NCBI GenBank assembly: GCA_003158355.1
Contig: PMIV01000137.1
Span: forward strand, 1-10,586
Direction: 5' to 3'
DNA: 10,586 bases
Source of the DNA: Anaerolineaceae bacterium
Lineage (GTDB): Bacteria > Chloroflexota > Anaerolineae > Anaerolineales > Anaerolineaceae
Shown here: piece after piece, positions 1-6,843 of the stretch
Numbering within the stretch: position 1 is the stretch's first letter
How the letters are laid out: every line of letters begins with the position of its first letter
Translations under genes and position numbers: made by a program
The notes under the pieces: generated by a model
Told to the model about the DNA's origin: nothing
What the model saw: the letters and a program-made list of their open reading frames with translations, nothing else
Databases searched by the model: none

Positions 1-239
1 TGCTTTTTACCGACGACATCGGCATGCAAAACTCTGCCGTGCGCGAACTTGCCTGTTCCGGTTTGGAATGGGCCGGCGTTAACCTGGATGCAGTCGCGAA
101 TTCCAAAGCACCACTAAACCGGATGAGCGACATCAGTCGGTCAGATTCACGAACACGAATTCTGGTCACGCCTACGGATGAAGAACTGGTTATTGCTCTC
201 GAAACCACACGCTTGCTGCAGGAGGTGACCTATGGTTGA
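1..239 (+). CDS. ackA: Acetate kinase, C-terminal fragment (5' end outside window)
   Basis: The frame is open from base 3 and ends at TGA 237-239; the gene starts upstream of the window. The visible 78 or so residues match the C-terminal end of acetate kinase (ATP + acetate to ADP + acetyl phosphate, cytoplasmic, ASKHA fold). They begin at LFTDDIGMQNSAVREL, which aligns with the family's FTAGIGENSPEVR nucleotide-binding segment. GLEWAGVNLD follows (family GLEFLGIELD), then the end motif TPTDEELVIALETTRLL (family PTDEELVIARDT), which carries the conserved glutamate near the C-terminus. The usual A-G and E-N of FTAGIGEN read D-D and M-Q here, so the adenosine pocket is somewhat unusual. The stop codon lies inside the next gene, an 8-base overlap that implies translational coupling. 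Butyrate kinase is a less likely alternative. Confidence 0.85.
   Translation, partial: LFTDDIGMQNSAVRELACSGLEWAGVNLDAVANSKAPLNRMSDISRSDSRTRILVTPTDEELVIALETTRLLQEVTYG
221..228 (+). promoter_or_regulatory. Ribosome binding site inside the ackA 3' end
   Basis: GGAGGTGA is fully complementary to the 16S 3' end and lies 3 bases before ATG 232. It sits within the last codons of ackA, so the downstream acetate-kinase-like gene has its own strong initiation site as well as coupling by overlap. The same 8 bases with the same 3-base gap are found at 1176-1183 before the lipoprotein gene. Confidence 0.8.
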
Positions 240-1098
240 GACCTTTGCCATTTCAGCAAACGAAACCCTGTTCGTTTTGCCCCGCGGCGGCGAGCTTTTT
301 ACACAACCCATCACTCGGATGGATAACGAGTGCGCCGCAAAATTGGTCCAATGCAAGCAGATCTGGCCCGAAGAAAATGCCGATGCAGTTGACTCAGTTT
401 TGCGATTCCGGCGGCAAAACCCTGAGACCACACTATGGATAGCCTGTGAGACAGCCTTTTTTGCAGATCTGCCCGCAGCCCAGCAAGCATATGCCTTACC
501 CGCAGAAGAACGCACGCAGGGATATAAACGTTTTGGTGCTGACGGCGTTTTCCATGCCTGGACGGCACGCCAAAACCCGCAAGCCGATAAATTGATCAGC
601 GTTCACCTGTGCGGCAGCACCAACCTGGCTGCTATCCGTGCCGGCGAAGCGGTGGATACCACCTCAGGATACAGCCTACTCGAAGGCCTGCCCGGGCTGA
701 CTACCTGCGGCGACCTGGACCCCAGCATTGTGGGATTATTTAATGAAGAAGGCCTTTCTCAGGAAGAAATTCGCCAACTCCTATACAAAAAATCGGGCTG
801 GCAGGCACTGGCAGAGAATATCACCTTTAGCAAATTATGCAACAGCACTTCTGCCGATCTCTCCCTCCCCCGGGCAATGTATTTTCACGATCTCATTAAA
901 GCCATCGGCGCAATGCTTTCAAGCCTGGGAGGAGCCGACCTGATCTACTTCGGCTGTGATGATCTGCTGAATTGTGAAGCGCTCTTCCAGGAACTGCGGG
1001 CTCATTTTGCTTTCTGTAAAATCAAATTTCAGCTTTGCGAGGTCAATCGCACTGAAGTGCTGCAAGAGGCCTTTATCTCTGGCTGCAAACAAATTTAA
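232..1098 (+). CDS. Degenerate acetate-kinase-like protein (probable pseudoenzyme)
   Basis: A 288-residue protein, against about 400 for true acetate kinase. Its order of motifs still follows the family. CETAFFADLP (72-81) corresponds to FDTAFHQTMP. RFGADGVFH corresponds to RYGFHGTSH. HLCGSTNLAAI (from 125) corresponds to HLGNGASIAAI. VDTTSGYSLLEGLPG and TTCGDLDP (157-164) correspond to VDTSMGFTPLEG and TRSGDLDP. LYKKSGW and GGADLIYFG complete the match. Key positions are changed: the nucleophile-region Asp is Glu73, the HGTSH His is Asp, the HLGNG Asn-Gly is Gly-Ser, the TRSGD Arg is Thr158, and the SDMRD adenosine segment is gone. No VGHRVVHGG segment is present. The ATG has a perfect GGAGGTGA site (221-228) and overlaps the ackA stop. 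The family link is seen in the sequence. Loss of activity and a regulatory or heterodimer role are inferred. Nothing suggests a broken gene: the frame is intact. Confidence 0.8.
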   Translation: MVETFAISANETLFVLPRGGELFTQPITRMDNECAAKLVQCKQIWPEENADAVDSVLRFRRQNPETTLWIACETAFFADLPAAQQAYALPAEERTQGYKRFGADGVFHAWTARQNPQADKLISVHLCGSTNLAAIRAGEAVDTTSGYSLLEGLPGLTTCGDLDPSIVGLFNEEGLSQEEIRQLLYKKSGWQALAENITFSKLCNSTSADLSLPRAMYFHDLIKAIGAMLSSLGGADLIYFGCDDLLNCEALFQELRAHFAFCKIKFQLCEVNRTEVLQEAFISGCKQI

Positions 1099-1175
1099 CC
1101 CAATACTTTACAGGAATCATTGTTTTCCCCCCTGTCCTTTCTGTTTCTCAATCTAGTACAATAGAAATCATCACA

Positions 1176-1183
1176 GGAGGTGA
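1176..1183 (+). promoter_or_regulatory. Ribosome binding site that decides a TTG start
   Basis: GGAGGTGA at 1176-1183 lies 3 bases before TTG 1187. No ATG is available nearby in frame, and a proper signal peptide begins exactly at this TTG (MRKFQK then a hydrophobic core), so the TTG is the start. A TACAAT hexamer at 1157-1162 could be a -10 element, but no convincing -35 lies at the right distance. Confidence 0.75.
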
Positions 1184-1186
1184 CCC

Positions 1187-1957
1187 TTGCGAAAGTTTCA
1201 AAAAATCGCTTTATTATTACTGACAGTGATCCTTTTTAGCGGCTGCCGCCTGATTTCTCCACAATCGCCCACCCCTACATTCCCTGCCGCAACTGAGGCA
1301 GAAATAATTCCCACTCTAGTTCCTACGCTCCAGACAGTAGAACCAACCCGAACCTTGCCCACCCCGACCGTAATTTCACGTCCCACTGCCACCAGTACCC
1401 CTTTCACCCCTCAAAAGGCAGCTATAACCGTTGAGAATTTTAAACTGCGCAAAGGGCCGGGGTTCTTGTTTGATACAGTCGGCCTGTACGATCAAAAGGT
1501 TACACTTTTGGTTTACGGTCGTTCACAGGGAAACGGTTGGTTCTTTGTCTCCACCCCGGATTATCGCTACGGTTGGATGAAATCGGACTACATCACGCTC
1601 TCGGATGAAGTGGACAAGCTCCCTGTGATCGGATACAGGGATGACAACCTCATCAGCGGGCATGTGCAAAATGCTGGCGGAGAGCCAATGGATGGGATCG
1701 GTATTGTGATCTTCCCGGCAAACTCTACCAAAAACAGCGACCAGGATAACGCCGTTACGGACAGTTTGGGTAATTTTTATTTATTCGAGCCCAAGGATCT
1801 TTCGGGATACTACACCATTGGAGTCAACGCTTACGATTGTAAAAGCAAGACTGTTGACTCACAGTGCCAGTTCCTTTACGGCTATCCTTCCGCCCAGTCC
1901 CTTTCACTTCCGCATCAATCAGATATTGCCATTCAATTTGTGCTGCCCAACTTATAG
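1187..1957 (+). CDS. SH3b-domain lipoprotein with carboxypeptidase-regulatory-like domain
   Basis: A 256-residue exported lipoprotein. MRK is followed by a hydrophobic stretch and the lipobox LFSGC, with the lipidated Cys at residue 20. Residues 24-75 or so are a Thr/Pro-rich spacer of the kind that crosses a cell wall. Residues 77-137 form a bacterial SH3b domain: KLRKGPGFLFDTVG is the typical start, and GNGWFFVSTPDYRYGWMKSDYI holds the conserved W and the GW motif. Residues 154-225 look like a carboxypeptidase regulatory-like (beta-sandwich) domain, with ISGHVQNAGGEPMDGIGI and a TDSLGNFYL motif. SH3b domains usually bind peptidoglycan or other envelope ligands. No enzyme domain is present, so it is probably a binding or scaffolding protein on the outer face of the membrane. 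The TTG start follows a perfect ribosome site. The next gene starts 17 bases after the stop, so the two are probably cotranscribed. Confidence 0.85.
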   Translation: MRKFQKIALLLLTVILFSGCRLISPQSPTPTFPAATEAEIIPTLVPTLQTVEPTRTLPTPTVISRPTATSTPFTPQKAAITVENFKLRKGPGFLFDTVGLYDQKVTLLVYGRSQGNGWFFVSTPDYRYGWMKSDYITLSDEVDKLPVIGYRDDNLISGHVQNAGGEPMDGIGIVIFPANSTKNSDQDNAVTDSLGNFYLFEPKDLSGYYTIGVNAYDCKSKTVDSQCQFLYGYPSAQSLSLPHQSDIAIQFVLPNL

Positions 1958-1974
1958 CCAAAAGACATTTTCAA

Positions 1975-2991
1975 ATGAAAAACCTTCAAACGGATCAAAT
2001 CACTTTCCACCAGGCAAATCTACTTTCAGCGAAGCAAAACCGTTTTCACTCCATTGATCTTTTCCGCGGCCTGGCTATTTTGGGAATGGTGTTGGCCAAT
2101 TATTTGGCCGGCGTGGAGTGGATCTCCCCCTGGTTCAAACATGCCAAAGATGCCGGCTTTACCATCATCGATTTGGTCGCACCCATGTTCATCTTTGCCA
2201 TTGGTCTCACCTATGGGCGCTCCTTCAAGCGTCGTCTTGAAAGGGACGGAGCCGGTAAAACCTACCAACACTTCTTTACACGTTTCTTTGCCATTTTAGG
2301 CATCGGCTCTCTTTTCAGCGCTGGTGAAGTTTTGCTGGGAGCAGATGGGCAGACTATCAACTGGGGAGTGCTGCAGGCAATCGGCGTCGCCGGGTTGGTG
2401 ACGTTGTGTTTCATCCGCACTCCCACCTGGCTGCGTCTGGGAATTGGGCTGGTGATCCTCACCGCCTATCAGTTCGTCTTGAATGCGTTTTGGCTGAATA
2501 TCGTTTTGGCGAACCCACACGGCGGCCTGCTAGGTGCCATTAGTTGGTCAACCATGCTGTTGCTAGCCACCGTATTGGCCGACATCTTTTTCTCTCCCCA
2601 TCACGGACCGCGGCGGCTGATCGGCGTTTCGGCATTGACCGTCCTGGCCGCCCTCCTGCTCACGCTGTGGACCCCCATCAGCAAGAACCGCGTTTCCATG
2701 CCCTATGTGCTTCTCTCTCTGGGCTTGAGCGGATTGATCTTCTCTGCCTGCCACATCTTGGTGGAACAATTCAAGCTGCGGTCGCGCTGGTTAGTGTTAT
2801 GGGGTCGCAACCCGCTATTGATGTACATTTTGCATATGTTTCTGTTGGGAATCGTTTATCTATCGGATGTACCGACCATCTACGCTCGAGCTCCCGTCTG
2901 GCTGGTGGTCGTTGAGGCGGCTGTTTTACTGGGAGTATTAACTTGGGTCGCCTGGTGGCTGAATAAAAAGAAGATCTATTTCAGCGTATAA
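1975..2991 (+). CDS. Multi-pass membrane acyltransferase of the HGSNAT/DUF5009 (COG4299) type
   Basis: A 338-residue integral membrane protein with about ten hydrophobic segments. The N-terminus carries the family signature RFHSIDLFRGLAILGMVLAN (23-42). Next comes WISPWFKHAKDAGFTIIDLV, which aligns with the HAxWxGxTxxDLVFPFF segment that holds the catalytic His in heparan-alpha-glucosaminide acetyltransferases (here His56). LWGRNPLLMYILH near the C-terminus is also typical. Family members move acetyl groups from cytoplasmic acetyl-CoA to sugars across the membrane; the substrate here is unknown. The frame is open from 1864, but that part overlaps the lipoprotein gene and reads as non-membrane sequence. 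ATG 1975 lies just before the signature and is the better start, although its ribosome site is weak, which suggests coupling to the gene before. The gene ends at a strong terminator. Confidence 0.8.
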   Translation: MKNLQTDQITFHQANLLSAKQNRFHSIDLFRGLAILGMVLANYLAGVEWISPWFKHAKDAGFTIIDLVAPMFIFAIGLTYGRSFKRRLERDGAGKTYQHFFTRFFAILGIGSLFSAGEVLLGADGQTINWGVLQAIGVAGLVTLCFIRTPTWLRLGIGLVILTAYQFVLNAFWLNIVLANPHGGLLGAISWSTMLLLATVLADIFFSPHHGPRRLIGVSALTVLAALLLTLWTPISKNRVSMPYVLLSLGLSGLIFSACHILVEQFKLRSRWLVLWGRNPLLMYILHMFLLGIVYLSDVPTIYARAPVWLVVVEAAVLLGVLTWVAWWLNKKKIYFSV

Positions 2992-3007
2992 AAATGCTCA
3001 ATTTAAT

Positions 3008-3048
3008 AAAAATTGCCGGCTAAGCTTAAACCTAGCCGGCAATTTTTT
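3008..3048. terminator. Bidirectional intrinsic terminator between convergent genes
   Basis: The arms 3008-3022 and 3033-3048 pair perfectly over 15 bases (core TTGCCGGCTA / TAGCCGGCAA), with a 10-base loop holding AAGCTT. A run of A precedes the left arm and a run of six T ends the right arm, so it works on both strands: for the acyltransferase gene ending at 2991 and for uppP, which ends at 3061 on the minus strand. Confidence 0.92.
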
Positions 3049-3060
3049 GGATAAAACTAT

Positions 3061-3927
3061 TTACCCTCTTACAAGCGCTACCACTACGATCAAAGCCGCC
3101 AGCGCCCAACGGTAATAGACAAACACATCGGTGGAATGTTTCTGCAAGAAGTTCAACAATACCTTGATGCAGAAATAGCCGCTGATAGCCGCGACCACGA
3201 TGCCAATGGGGAAGAGGATCAATTCTCTACCCGCAAATCCCGTCCCTGCGTGAGCAGCCTGCGCAAGATCGATAAGGCTCTTGGCTCCGGCTCCGGCAAT
3301 GATAGGAGCGCCCAGTAAAAACGAAAAGCGCGCCGCGTCCTCACGTTTGAGCCCCAATGCCAACCCAGCGGTGATGGTGCTGCCGGAGCGGGAAACGCCG
3401 GGGAAAATAGCCAGCGCCTGCGCCAGCCCGATGATGGCTGCATCTTTAAAAGTGAGCGAATTCATGTCGCGTGTGTGCTTGGCTGCTCGCTCAACAATGA
3501 ACAGAGCAAACGCCAGCAAAATAATGATGATGGCCAAAACAAGGATGGCTTCCATGCTGATCGGTGTATTGGGTCGGTGAAAAAGTTCATCGATCTTGCT
3601 TTCACCCAATACTCCGGCAATCCCGCCAGGGATGCAGCCCAATAAGATCAACCAGGCAATTCGCCGGTTAGGATCACCGGCTATTTTGCGCTCTTTAATG
3701 CTGAGGAACCAGGCGCGGATCAGACGCAGCCAATCTCGGGCAAAAAAGGCCAGTACCGCAAAAAGAGTACCCAGATGCAGGGCAACATCAAAAGAGAGAC
3801 TGGTCAGGGCAGGATCAGTCCACTTGAATAACCAGGGGATAATAATGAGGTGCGCCGAACTGGAAATGGGAATGTATTCGGTCAACCCCTGCACGATCCC
3901 CAAAATGATGGCTTCAATTATTGTCAT
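3061..3927 (-). CDS. uppP: Undecaprenyl-diphosphate phosphatase (UppP/BacA)
   Basis: A 288-residue polytopic membrane enzyme that removes a phosphate from undecaprenyl pyrophosphate. This recycles the lipid carrier for peptidoglycan and other wall polymers and gives bacitracin resistance when abundant. The N-terminus reads IIEAIILGIVQGLTEYIPIS, containing the (E/Q)xxxE motif (Q13 to E17), followed by SSSAHL with the conserved His26. The second active-site motif is PGVSRSGST at residues 176-184, with Arg180. Multiple hydrophobic helices and the length fit the family. The frame can also start at TTG 3939 (four residues longer), but ATG 3927 has a GAGGA just upstream and gives the standard family N-terminus. 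It is transcribed alone, divergent from the CinA-type gene, and ends at the shared terminator. The common SSTGH/SSSGH reads SSSAH here, a mild variation. Confidence 0.95.
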   Translation of the reverse strand: MTIIEAIILGIVQGLTEYIPISSSAHLIIIPWLFKWTDPALTSLSFDVALHLGTLFAVLAFFARDWLRLIRAWFLSIKERKIAGDPNRRIAWLILLGCIPGGIAGVLGESKIDELFHRPNTPISMEAILVLAIIIILLAFALFIVERAAKHTRDMNSLTFKDAAIIGLAQALAIFPGVSRSGSTITAGLALGLKREDAARFSFLLGAPIIAGAGAKSLIDLAQAAHAGTGFAGRELILFPIGIVVAAISGYFCIKVLLNFLQKHSTDVFVYYRWALAALIVVVALVRG

Positions 3928-4073
3928 AAATCCTCGCAATTATGGATGTAAGTATCAACAATATTGGATTGTAATGCATAAACACAGGAATACATTTGCG
4001 AATTAATTTTATATTTTCCAACGAATTGTGCGAAGAAGTTTTTCGATCTTGATCAAATATGCTTTGAGAGATA

Positions 4074-4101
4074 TTTACCGGATTCTATTTCCAGTTATAA
4101 T
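4074..4101 (+). promoter_or_regulatory. Probable sigma-70-type promoter for the 4121-6602 operon
   Basis: A perfect TATAAT at 4096-4101 is preceded, after 16 bases, by TTTACC (4074-4079), a four-of-six match to TTGACA. Transcription would begin near 4108, giving a leader of about 13 bases with AAGG at 4111-4114 before ATG 4121. The surrounding 3940-4120 stretch is AT-rich and must also hold the uppP promoter on the other strand, for which no clear pair of boxes was found. Confidence 0.6.
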
Positions 4102-4120
4102 TTTTAATATAAGGTACACA

Positions 4121-4672
4121 ATGACTGCTATTCCATTAGAGAATCAAATCGGAGAACTCCTCCACTCAAAACTACTGAAATTGACCTTTGCCGAATCTTG
4201 TACCGGAGGCTTGGTGGGCCACCGCATCACTAATGTCCCCGGATCCTCAGAATATTATCTGGGCAGCATCACCACGTATACCAACCAGGTAAAAGAACAC
4301 CTCCTTGGAGTGAGTATCCAAACTTTGCGGAACCACGGCGCGGTTAGCCGTGAATGTGTGCTCGAGATGGCGCGCGGTGTCCGCCGAGTCTTACGCGGAG
4401 ATTTCCCAGTGGACCAGGTGCTTGGGGTCTCAATCAGTGGTATTGCCGGGCCTGGAGGCGGATCGCCAGACAAACCGGTTGGTACAGTTTGGATCGGCAT
4501 GAGTACTAGTAATGAAGAGTGGGCGTGGCAGTTCCATTGGCAAGGCGACCGCATCCAGAACAAAGAATTATCTGCACAGGCTGCACTGCAATTAGTGGTC
4601 TGGTATTTACAGGGCAATATTCCCGCTGAAGATTGGTCCGGGGACGATATTAAAACAAAACATTTGTCATAA
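4121..4672 (+). CDS. pncC: Stand-alone CinA C-terminal domain; nicotinamide-nucleotide amidase (PncC type)
   Basis: A 183-residue cytoplasmic protein matching CinA-C. The family converts nicotinamide mononucleotide to nicotinic acid mononucleotide plus ammonia and recycles pyridine nucleotides, for example after NAD-dependent DNA ligation. The motif FAESCTGGLVGHRITNVPGS (23-42) contains the catalytic Ser26. GSITTYTNQVKEHLLGV follows, then HGAVSRECVLEMA, and SISGIAGPGGGSPDKPVGTV is the glycine-rich segment typical of the domain. The N-terminal molybdopterin-binding half of full CinA is absent. The length is slightly above E. coli PncC (165), because of a short acidic C-terminal tail. The frame is open from 4028, but the first 31 codons lie upstream of the promoter and read as unrelated hydrophobic sequence, so ATG 4121 is chosen. 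It is the first gene of a tight operon; the glycosyltransferase starts 20 bases after its stop. Confidence 0.9.
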   Translation: MTAIPLENQIGELLHSKLLKLTFAESCTGGLVGHRITNVPGSSEYYLGSITTYTNQVKEHLLGVSIQTLRNHGAVSRECVLEMARGVRRVLRGDFPVDQVLGVSISGIAGPGGGSPDKPVGTVWIGMSTSNEEWAWQFHWQGDRIQNKELSAQAALQLVVWYLQGNIPAEDWSGDDIKTKHLS

Positions 4673-4692
4673 AACAACAAGGAGAAACCCTT

Positions 4693-5925
4693 ATGGTGGA
4701 CAAGAAAAAAGTATTGATCATGACCGCTGATGCAGGGTTCGGCCACCGCAGTGCTGCCAATGCGGTGGCGGCTGCGATAGAAGAAAAATATCCTGATGAA
4801 CTCAGCTATGAGATCATCAATCCTCTCGATGACAAACGTACTCCGGCATTCTTACGCGACAGCCAGGCGGATTACACCAAATGGGTGCGCAGCGTTCCGG
4901 AGCTGTACCGGTTCGGGTATGATGCCAGCGATGCCTTGGTACCTACGGCACTGCTGGAAAGCTCCCTGGCAGTTCTTTTGAATGATGTGATGCGCGATAT
5001 CTTAAAGAAATCACAACCGGATGTCATCCTCTCCACCTATCCCATGTACGCGCCGGCTCTTACCCCTATCTTTCGCACAAAACGTTACCGGGTGCCGCTG
5101 TTTACCTCCATCACCGATCTTTCCACTGTTCACCGATTGTGGTTCCACCGCAAAGTGGACGGCTGCCTGGTTCCCAACAGTTTGGTGGCTGATCTGGCAA
5201 CCAGTTACGGCGTGGACCCGGAAAAAGTGATCATTACGGGCATCCCGGTGCATCCCAATGTTGTCCGTGAAACCCGTTCTAAAAACGAAGTACGCGCCGA
5301 ATTGGGCTGGACGCCGTATATTCCTACAGTGTTAGCGGTGGGCAGCAAGCGGGTGGAGCGTATGATCGATACCTTGAATATCATCAACCACTTTGGCGGC
5401 CCGGTTCAACTGGCGGTTGTTGCCGGTAAAGACGAACGGCTTCTCGAAGAGATCAACCATTTCGATTGGCATATCCCGGCTCACATCTATGATTTCGTCG
5501 AAAATATGCCTTCATTAATGCACGCCGCAGATCTGATCATTTGCAAAGCTGGAGGCCTGATCGTCACTGAATCGCTCGCCTGCGGTCTGCCCATGATCCT
5601 GATCGACGTTATTCCCGGCCAGGAAACCGGCAATGCTGAATTTGCCACTGCGTTGGGCGCGGCTGACCTTGCCGAAACTCCCATTGCTATTTTGGAAAAC
5701 CTCAGCCATCTGCTGCAAAACAACCAAAACCTACTTAAGCAGCGCAGCGCCAATGCTGAACGGCTCGGCCAACCCCGTTCGGCCTATAAGGTGGCCGCAA
5801 TTTTGCATACAGCCGTAGAAAACACCCCTCCACATGCCCAAACCTCTCCCAAGAAGAGTCGCCGTCATCGAGAGCAAAGTATCCAACCAGTGCTTTCCGC
5901 TGAATCAGCCGTTTGGATGCCGTGA
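4693..5925 (+). CDS. MGDG-synthase/UgtP-like glycosyltransferase (GT28 family)
   Basis: A 410-residue GT-B glycosyltransferase. The N-terminal MGDG-synthase domain starts with KVLIMTADAGFGHRSAANAV (family motif GxGHxxAA at 15-22). The C-terminal half has the nucleotide-sugar site CKAGGLIVTESLACGLPM (284-301) and IPGQETGN (307-314), close to the TKAG...IPGQExGN signature of plant MGDG synthases and Bacillus UgtP. By family, it moves glucose or galactose from a UDP-sugar to diacylglycerol at the inner face of the membrane, making glycolipids and anchors. The exact sugar and acceptor cannot be read here. The last 30 residues form a basic, Ser/Gln-rich tail (SPKKSRRHREQS) outside the fold, possibly a membrane-surface contact. 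GGAG lies 8 bases before ATG 4693. The stop overlaps the start of the next gene. Confidence 0.88.
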   Translation: MVDKKKVLIMTADAGFGHRSAANAVAAAIEEKYPDELSYEIINPLDDKRTPAFLRDSQADYTKWVRSVPELYRFGYDASDALVPTALLESSLAVLLNDVMRDILKKSQPDVILSTYPMYAPALTPIFRTKRYRVPLFTSITDLSTVHRLWFHRKVDGCLVPNSLVADLATSYGVDPEKVIITGIPVHPNVVRETRSKNEVRAELGWTPYIPTVLAVGSKRVERMIDTLNIINHFGGPVQLAVVAGKDERLLEEINHFDWHIPAHIYDFVENMPSLMHAADLIICKAGGLIVTESLACGLPMILIDVIPGQETGNAEFATALGAADLAETPIAILENLSHLLQNNQNLLKQRSANAERLGQPRSAYKVAAILHTAVENTPPHAQTSPKKSRRHREQSIQPVLSAESAVWMP

Positions 5926-6602
5926 TCGCAGTAATCATTTCCGCAAATTCCGAATGGCAGGCCGCCCTGGAATATTTAGACCCGGTGAGCCTGCTGCCCA
6001 ACCCGTTTACCGAACATTTCTTTTCTGAGGTAAAGGGTAAACCTGTCGTCTTTATTCACGGGGGTTGGGGCAAAGTTTCTGCCGCTGCCACCGCTCAATA
6101 TTGCATCGATACATGGCACCCCGAGGTTCTGATCAACCTGGGCACCTGCGGTGGTCTGGACGGAGCAATCCAAGCCGGTGAAACCCTGCTGGTGAACGAA
6201 ACGGTGATGTACGATATATACGAGCGCATGAACGACCCTGCAATCGCTCTGCGTTTTTACACCACGACTCTCGATCTATCTTTCATCAACCAGCCTTATC
6301 CGATTGCGGTAAGGATTGGCCGCCTGGCCTCTGCAGATCAGGATATCGACCCAATGCTGGTTCCCATGCTAAGGGACCAATTCCATGTGGCTGCAGCAGA
6401 CTGGGAATCCGCTTCGATTGCCTGGGTGGCGCAGCATAATGCCACACCCTGCCTCATTTTGCGTACCGTCAGCGATCTGGTCAGCGAAGCAGGCAGCGAG
6501 ATCTACTCTGACGGTGCCGCGCAGTTCAGCGACCGTTCCAGAGTGATCATACAGAAGCTGATCGAGAGCCTGCCCGATTGGATAGCGAAGTTCAAGAAGT
6601 AA
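5922..6602 (+). CDS. MTA/SAH-nucleosidase-like protein (purine nucleoside phosphorylase family 1)
   Basis: A 226-residue cytoplasmic protein of the PNP_UDP_1 fold, nearest in motif order to MtnN, which cleaves adenine from methylthioadenosine and S-adenosylhomocysteine. It has MIAVIISANSEWQAAL with Glu11 at the place of the MtnN catalytic glutamate (E. coli Glu12). GGWGKVSAAATAQ and LINLGTCGGL follow. AADWESASIA contains Glu162, in the place of the ribose-binding MEAAAIA glutamate, and RTVSDL contains Asp185, the catalytic acid position. Keeping all three suggests activity. The Trp of DWES, where MtnN has Met, and the diverged middle leave the substrate open; futalosine hydrolase is an alternative. 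GTG 5922 overlaps the preceding TGA as GTGA, a classic coupled start. TTG 5913 would add three residues. Neither has a clear ribosome site. A terminator follows. Confidence 0.8.
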   Translation: MIAVIISANSEWQAALEYLDPVSLLPNPFTEHFFSEVKGKPVVFIHGGWGKVSAAATAQYCIDTWHPEVLINLGTCGGLDGAIQAGETLLVNETVMYDIYERMNDPAIALRFYTTTLDLSFINQPYPIAVRIGRLASADQDIDPMLVPMLRDQFHVAAADWESASIAWVAQHNATPCLILRTVSDLVSEAGSEIYSDGAAQFSDRSRVIIQKLIESLPDWIAKFKK

Positions 6603-6644
6603 GAACGTTATTCCCCTCCTCTGATCCCTTTCCTTCAGTTCCAA

Positions 6645-6677
6645 AAACACCCGGTTTCTTGATGAAACCGGGTGTTT
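6645..6677 (+). terminator. Intrinsic terminator closing the pncC operon
   Basis: A perfect 14-base stem, AAACACCCGGTTTC (6645-6658) with GAAACCGGGTGTTT (6664-6677), encloses the 5-base loop TTGAT. It is followed by an AT-rich run rather than a pure T tract. It lies 42 bases after the nucleosidase stop. The A run before the left arm would let it act on the other strand too, but no gene there needs it. Confidence 0.88.
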
Positions 6678-6805
6678 GCAATTTTAAATTTATATATGCT
6701 TTTGGTTTTATACCCCAGTTTGGTTTGTTCTTCCTCACTTTTCAAAACTCCAGAGAAAAAGACTGTCTGGTTTTTCTGTACCCATTGTCTCGATTTTCTT
6801 TACCA

Positions 6806-6836
6806 TTGCTGCAAACGCCGACAAACACAATATACT
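6806..6836 (+). promoter_or_regulatory. Probable promoter of the ArsR-type regulator gene
   Basis: A TATACT -10 box lies at 6831-6836, with a partial -35 box TTGCTG at 6806-6811 and a 19-base spacer, longer than ideal. The start of transcription would fall near 6843, at the edge of the dyad described separately. The -10 is good and the -35 is tentative. Confidence 0.5.
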
Positions 6837-6843
6837 AGTAATG

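Noticed and set aside
1120..1162. Promoter made of TTGTTT (1120-1125) and TACAAT (1157-1162) before the lipoprotein gene.
   Set aside because: The spacer of 31 bases is far too long, and no other -35 box lies at 16 to 18 bases; only the -10-like hexamer remains.
1864..1974. The acyltransferase frame is open 37 codons upstream of ATG 1975.
   Set aside because: This part overlaps the well-supported lipoprotein gene in another frame and does not read like the membrane family; the family signature starts shortly after 1975.
2544..2915. A 123-codon plus-strand frame inside the acyltransferase gene.
   Set aside because: It overlaps the real gene in another frame, is rich in His/Arg/Ala as expected for a frame-shifted reading of membrane-protein codons, and lacks a domain.
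3281..4006. Plus-strand open frames of 99 and 136 codons opposite uppP.
   Set aside because: They are antisense to a clear uppP gene, have no recognisable domains or ribosome sites, and are expected by-products of its codon use.
4049..4056. Palindrome TTGATCAA upstream of the pncC promoter, considered as an FNR/CRP-like operator.
   Set aside because: It lacks the 4-base spacer of an FNR site (TTGAT-N4-ATCAA) and an 8-base palindrome of this kind is easily met by chance in AT-rich DNA.
4028..4120. A longer start for the CinA-type gene.
   Set aside because: The added residues lie across and upstream of a good TATAAT promoter and do not match the family; ATG 4121 with AAGG upstream gives the normal N-terminus.
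6680..6800. Small peptide genes (frames at 6578-6838 and 6672-6857) in the gap before the regulator.
   Set aside because: The translations are low-complexity Phe/Leu/Cys/Ser-rich, cross the terminator or promoter, and have no ribosome site.
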